This document shows positions 61,801 through 64,000 of a stretch of 64,000 bases of DNA, in pieces. The position numbers and the translations under genes were made by a program. The notes beneath the pieces are model-generated. The model saw only the letters and a program-made list of their open reading frames with translations, did no database searches and was not told the DNA's origin. The stretch is from Tenacibaculum tangerinum (GTDB lineage: Bacteria > Bacteroidota > Bacteroidia > Flavobacteriales > Flavobacteriaceae). The stretch's first letter is position 1; every line of letters begins with the position of its first letter. The stretch is taken from positions 3,546,407 to 3,610,406 of the forward strand of contig NZ_CP122539.1 in NCBI RefSeq assembly GCF_029853675.1. The letters run 5' to 3'.

Positions 61801-64000
61801 ATTAACAGCCCGCCATACAACCTCAGGAGCAGGTGATTTACAAAACGAAGGATTTAGTTTTGTAGCAGATATTTGCTACTTAGAAAATATCGATGGCGAT
61901 GCAACAACAAATCATTTAGATTTAGATAGCGATGGAGACGGTTGTAGCGACAGTGTAGAAGCAGGCAACACACCGTTTGCTAGCAACGATATTACCAATT
62001 ATAATACAGGAGTCGATGCTAATTCTAACGGATTATTAGATGATTTTGAAGCTGGAACCACAGGAAACATAAATTATACCTCTACGTACTCTGCATATGC
62101 AGTAAACAATACAATTAATGCTTGTACAGATACAGATGGCGATGGTGTAAATGATTTGAATGATTTAGACAATGATAACGATGGAATATTAGATACTGTA
62201 GAGTGTAATCTAACCAGTACAGACTTTGCATTCACAGGTGGAGGTGGCGGTAGTACTACGAACTTTTCGAAAGTTGCAGTAGATAATGTAATATTTAACT
62301 TTGAAGTAGTAGATAACTCATTATCAATTACGGTTAATGGAAACGGATTAAACACAAACAATATACTTCAATTACAAGATGGTGCTGGTGTAGGAGAAGT
62401 CTTTTTAGAATTCGCTTCTGACGGAGCAGCAATAAGCAATCCATGGGTAGAAAATGAAAACGAATTACCAAGAATTAGAATAATTATCGATTCTTCAGGA
62501 GTAGTCAGTATTTACGGTACACGAACTACCACTTCTACTTCGTTAGAATTAATGAGAACAAGAGATGGTTCTTCATTTAATTCAATATCTTTTGTAGAAG
62601 GAATTAATAATTTTAGTGTAGTAAATCAAGATGGAGGTGGTATTGATCGAATTATAGGAATAGTTACATTAGTAGCTTGTGTTGATACCGATGGAGATGG
62701 TCAACCAGATTATTTAGATACAGACTCAGATGGTGATGGTTGTTTTGATGCTTTAGAAGCAGCAGGTTCATACACCTACACACAATTAAATGTTGATGGA
62801 AGTTTTTCAGGAGGGGTTGATAGTAATGGAATTCCTAATACGGTTGGTTCGGGTGGACAAGCTACTACAGCAGCAGTTACCGATGCATCTGATCTTAACG
62901 CTTGTTGTGACGGTTCTGTGCCAGGATTCACCGATACGGATAGCGACGGAATTGTAGATGATTGCGATTTAGATGATGATAATGATGGAATACTAGATAC
63001 GGCAGAATGTAATCTAACTGCTACAGACTTTACAGTTACAGGTGCAGGTGGCGGTAGTACGACCAACTTTTCACAAGTTTCGGTAGATAATGCCATATTT
63101 AATTTTGATTCAGTAGACAACTCATTGTCAATTACGGTTAATGGAAATGAATTAAATGCAAACAACATACTTCAATTAGTAAATGGTGTTGGTGTAGGAG
63201 AAGTTCTTTTAGTATTTGCTTCGGATGGAGAATTAATTAGCAGTCCATGGTCAACTAATTCAAACAGTTTACCAAGAATTAGAGTAATTATCGATTCTTC
63301 AGGAGTAGTTAGTGTTTACGGTACAAGAACTACGAGTTCAACTTCTTTAGAATTAATGAGGCCAGGAGATGGATCTTTATTTAATACAATATCTTTTGTC
63401 GATGGAATTAATAATTTTAGTGTAGAAAATCAAGATGGAACTGGTAATGATGGCATTAGTGGAAAAGTTACAGTAGAAGCTTGTGTTGATACAGACGGAG
63501 ATAACCAACCAGATTATTTAGATACAGATTCCGATAATGATGGTTGTCCAGATGCTATAGAGGCTGCAGGGAGTTTTACAAATTCCGATTTAATAGGACA
63601 AAGATTATGTGCTTCTTCTAGTTGTGTAGATATTGATGGTATTCCAACCAATGCTGGCAGTCCACAAGCTACTGCTACAGCAGTTACAACTTTGGCACAA
63701 TTAACAATACAAACAGATTTAGCAGTTAATTCTCCGATTTGTCCTGGAGAAACAGCAAGTTTCACGTTTACAGCTCAAGGTACCGATGATTCAGCAACAG
63801 ATTGGACATACCAGTTACAAAAACAAAACGGTAGTAACTGGGATAATATAGGAAGTTCAGGAACTTTAATAAATGATACGTCAGAAACTAAAACAGTTCC
63901 AATAACAGACGCACAAACCACCGATTCAGGAACTTATAGAGTATTATTTACCAATCCTAATAATACGTGTGAGCAAGTTTCACAGTCTGTTAGTTTAGTG
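55850..64000 (+). CDS. Giant secreted TSP3-like repeat adhesin, 3' end outside window
   Basis: The frame is open from the ATG at 55850 to the window end, 2717 codons. A signal peptide (cleavage after VNA at residue 34, giving Gln-Ser) leads to an N-terminal domain up to about residue 211. Then follow six or more beta-rich inserts separated by Asp-rich spacers with DxDxDG motifs, such as DTDSDGDGCFDALEAAG and DLDDDNDGILDTDE, typical of thrombospondin type 3-like calcium sites. Residues 1123-1463 and 1464-1804 are a tandem duplication. From about residue 2618 an Ig-like region starts (PICPGETASFTFTAQG). Flavobacterial proteins of this plan usually end in a gliding-motility type C-terminal domain secreted by the type IX system; that end is beyond the window. 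Adhesion or gliding is inferred. Confidence 0.85.
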   Translation, partial: MVKFYFLNSLLKKRRFSRVTLFIFLLSLVIQVNAQSISSSNGTGRCRDCVPNANWTINAGTPDVSDREKAAFPGTTNGGKDWNSALLPIPPTGHNYWITLRDVGDPAGEEIIETNITGLVVGETYELEFYAMTATSQYSPIYNDSFFYKIGSLPKEEVTTLSQDVWGKHVIRFQANAATMLLQLYSGSNATSTQSIDYQSVLFSVGENAIRYLPDNDNDGVFDVDDLDDDNDGILDANETCSQAQSGAWTISGTTATYDYGNGVIARITTTNSVNFVAGNFNTESFWSENLAGDTSLAIDQDFNQNMVISFEDALGYPVKVANPVLHIDRLGARFSSSPPFQRSALITLQDNLSWTRLAGTSDFAVTTNTATDGGSGEPHVGWTLESTATDADGTAAGSLRIDATVSSFTLSFTANQGATTGADGIELILFACESIDTDLDEIPNSLDVDSDNDGCYDALEAAGSYNYTQLSGGAFTGGVDLNGIPNTVGSSGQATTTAVTNAANSTACCSASVSGFTDSDSDGVADVCDLDNDNDGILDTDEGLCSGTIASPFTSLAAARNVKTAGIYNFDINGSTFSTYVDEKGYVRVALDFGNGVGNLPSTTSLTTTARGILSSTILAEFTEASEIRFSSSNGVVDVVTTNATLLARLRANETLHRGSTGNDNLLNDSWIGRNSELLTGDASCETTHGTTLNENIIHVCLNYVSSNWIPSINIQRILWNNDEIPDAESLNLWVRASSTEVCAIDTDLDGTPDYLDTDSDGDGCFDALEAAGTYTYTELDTNGRFTGGVDSNGIPTTVGSSGQAITAAVTNFLDSTACCVTSVSGFADTDSDGITDACDSDDDNDGILDVDESLICSTPLDLTGLGSTLTSGEYYDEATQQLVDVTISTSGSQFLGNANGDIRMGVGDSVTFTFSSPVTISLRHEINIVGNFDYDDNWEVISTGNFSIYDPGNDLRINSNSGGVLNFLADDRGEYEPWIITTTTTSLTLNFFGGGPINPRSTINLALTCGGFLDTDGDGLLDHVDTDSDGDGCFDALEAAGTYTYTELDTNGRFTGGVDSNGIPSTVGSSGQATTAAVTDAFDNTTCCDPSVSGFTDTDNDGIVNSCDLDDDNDGILDTDECPSIESVLIATGTENVQDIKINLQSEYTNNLPKGATYTITETLSDGAAPVANKYTGYDLVVFGGNVNSTIDKSEWDALENAIINNLSKAFVIEVDWCCNATNRDNMVSMLNNVYGTNYGVGATEYTESGFSDLNINSNYYSELTPIATLNQGFYYGMTNVDNSDITYFAQTGASSFSSTIAMGGMKQIPNSSSPANFVAWFTDATITQNGFYPDNQNKIASTFYEVVANNTVSFCDTDGDNIPNHLDLDSDGDGCSDSVEASNTPFTNNDITNYNTGVDANSNGLLDDFEAGTTGNIDYTSTYSAYALDDTISACIDTDGDGVNDLNDIDDDNDGVLDTDECPSVESVLIATGTENIQGIKTNLQNEYVNNLPKGATYTITETLSDGVAPIANKYTGYDLVVFGGNVNTTIDKSEWDALENAIINNLSKAFVIEVDWCCNAANRNNMVSMLNNVYGTNYGVGSIQYTSSGFSELNINSNYYSELKPIATLNQGFYYGMTNVDNSDITYFAQTSASNFSPTIAMGGMKQIPTSSSPANFVAWFTDGTITQNGFYPDNQNKIASTFYDAIANNTASFCDTDGDNIPNHLDLDSDGDGCSDSVEAGNTPLANNDITNYNTGVDANSNGLLDDFEVATTGEINYTSTYSPYALDSTISACIDTDGDGINDLIDIDDDNDGVLDTTELNCGTGSATTTTANTVLTAGLQHFEGVFNKGLSNVDYNVDFQNLSQALVAENIYDGSSGVHYVVDDTSLGSYITTISLTPQADALLNKVTWGPNLVGNTDTENINSIQTIILNWTPLVSAIVYDPNNELDINGSVDGTDTNGVVISSGDNIFQRANFTAASKPTWYVEFVGNLLSSEFQLTARHTTSGAGDLQNEGFSFVADICYLENIDGDATTNHLDLDSDGDGCSDSVEAGNTPFASNDITNYNTGVDANSNGLLDDFEAGTTGNINYTSTYSAYAVNNTINACTDTDGDGVNDLNDLDNDNDGILDTVECNLTSTDFAFTGGGGGSTTNFSKVAVDNVIFNFEVVDNSLSITVNGNGLNTNNILQLQDGAGVGEVFLEFASDGAAISNPWVENENELPRIRIIIDSSGVVSIYGTRTTTSTSLELMRTRDGSSFNSISFVEGINNFSVVNQDGGGIDRIIGIVTLVACVDTDGDGQPDYLDTDSDGDGCFDALEAAGSYTYTQLNVDGSFSGGVDSNGIPNTVGSGGQATTAAVTDASDLNACCDGSVPGFTDTDSDGIVDDCDLDDDNDGILDTAECNLTATDFTVTGAGGGSTTNFSQVSVDNAIFNFDSVDNSLSITVNGNELNANNILQLVNGVGVGEVLLVFASDGELISSPWSTNSNSLPRIRVIIDSSGVVSVYGTRTTSSTSLELMRPGDGSLFNTISFVDGINNFSVENQDGTGNDGISGKVTVEACVDTDGDNQPDYLDTDSDNDGCPDAIEAAGSFTNSDLIGQRLCASSSCVDIDGIPTNAGSPQATATAVTTLAQLTIQTDLAVNSPICPGETASFTFTAQGTDDSATDWTYQLQKQNGSNWDNIGSSGTLINDTSETKTVPITDAQTTDSGTYRVLFTNPNNTCEQVSQSVSLV
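56492..56566 (+). other. First Asp-rich TSP3-like spacer of the adhesin
   Basis: It encodes DNDNDGVFDVDDLDDDNDG followed by ILDANE, marking the end of the N-terminal domain. It is shorter than later spacers and lacks the Cys-containing middle part. It probably binds calcium. Confidence 0.6.
57151..59215 (+). repeat. Spacer module X, copies 1-3, with different inserts
   Basis: Copies near 57151-57480, 58086-58415 and 58893-59215 share DGCxDALEAAG, FTGGVDxNGIPxTVGSSGQA, a CC pair, and SVSGFxDxDSDG ending DNDNDGILD or DDDNDGILD. Copies 2 and 3 are almost identical at DNA level over about 180 bases and 807 bases (269 codons) apart. The inserts between them have no obvious likeness to each other. 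Confidence 0.75.
59216..61261 (+). repeat. Exact-length tandem duplication, 2 x 1023 bp (341 codons)
   Basis: Copy 1 (59216-60238) and copy 2 (60239-61261) match over their whole length with scattered changes, for example ATTGCTACAGGAACAGAAAA in both. Each contains an alpha/beta-looking domain (YTGYDLVVFGGNVN, FVIEVDWCCNA, MNGFYPDN-like segments) and then spacer Y (HLDLDSDGDGCSDSVEA, GVDANSNGLLDDFE). The period is a whole number of codons. Confidence 0.85.
62201..63480 (+). repeat. Duplicated insert F with spacer X, 804-bp period
   Basis: An insert starting ECNLTxTDF, with TNFSxVxVDNxIFNF and SLSITVNGN, occurs at 62201-62670 and again at 63005-63480. Spacer X copy 4 is between them. The period is 804 bases (268 codons). 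A further, shortened spacer (SDNDGCPDAIEAAG) follows. Confidence 0.75.

Noticed and set aside
57250..63765. Several minus-strand open frames opposite the giant adhesin
   Set aside because: They are Ser/Pro/Val-rich and repeat with the spacer modules, so they are shadows of the Asp-rich coding strand.

Overview
The window is AT-rich DNA with the gene content of a marine member of the Flavobacteriaceae (Bacteroidota), close in style to Tenacibaculum or Polaribacter. The evidence is: Bacteroidota-type promoters (TAnnTTTG at -7), the conserved gene order parA-parB-DUF5683-dapB-lepB-WbqC, a type B L31 protein, SPII lipoproteins, a giant secreted TSP3-like repeat protein, and short palindromic intergenic repeats. 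Genus assignment is inference. No rRNA, tRNA, CRISPR array or intact insertion sequence was recognised.

Positions 1-19758: a tryptophan/kynurenine catabolic cluster in two halves. The first half is kynU and kmo. The second is a RidA-aldehyde dehydrogenase fusion, an atypical SDR, 3-hydroxyanthranilate dioxygenase, ACMS decarboxylase and a membrane protein of unknown role. Together they can take kynurenine through 3-hydroxyanthranilate and 2-aminomuconate semialdehyde towards 2-aminomuconate and 4-oxalocrotonate. Between the halves lie an XRE regulator and a 9-kb plus-strand unit: YbjN-like protein, PspA, OB-fold membrane protein, flotillin and a 1612-residue AAA ATPase. This looks like a membrane-integrity or stress system of unknown mechanism. 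Several intergenic spaces of the cluster hold palindromic repeats, and one repeat has become the linker of the RidA-ALDH fusion.

Positions 19753-28288: a TetR-ABC-HlyD-TolC export operon whose ABC protein has degenerate nucleotide-binding motifs, a POT peptide transporter, and two neighbouring Crp-like regulators. Positions 28308-36091: housekeeping genes (WbqC, signal peptidase I, dapB, DUF5683, parB, parA, mannose-1-phosphate guanylyltransferase, SprT-like protein, SDR). Positions 36166-50609: an exported amidohydrolase, a third Crp-like regulator with a palindromic operator candidate upstream, lipoproteins, glutaminyl cyclase, L31, a glutamate synthase-like flavoprotein, an RNA methyltransferase-like protein, an M28 peptidase, a FecCD/FecE-type importer whose two genes are separated by a low-complexity repeat block, rdgB and dnaN. 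Positions 51261-55356: a tandem pair of PPK2 kinases (the first frameshifted), a phosphatase-like protein, an Smr protein and a cysteine desulfurase.

Positions 55850-64000: the first 2717 codons of a giant secreted protein that runs off the window. Different beta-rich inserts are separated by near-identical Asp-rich calcium-binding-type spacer modules, with one exact-length 341-codon tandem duplication. It is probably a surface adhesin exported by the type IX system.
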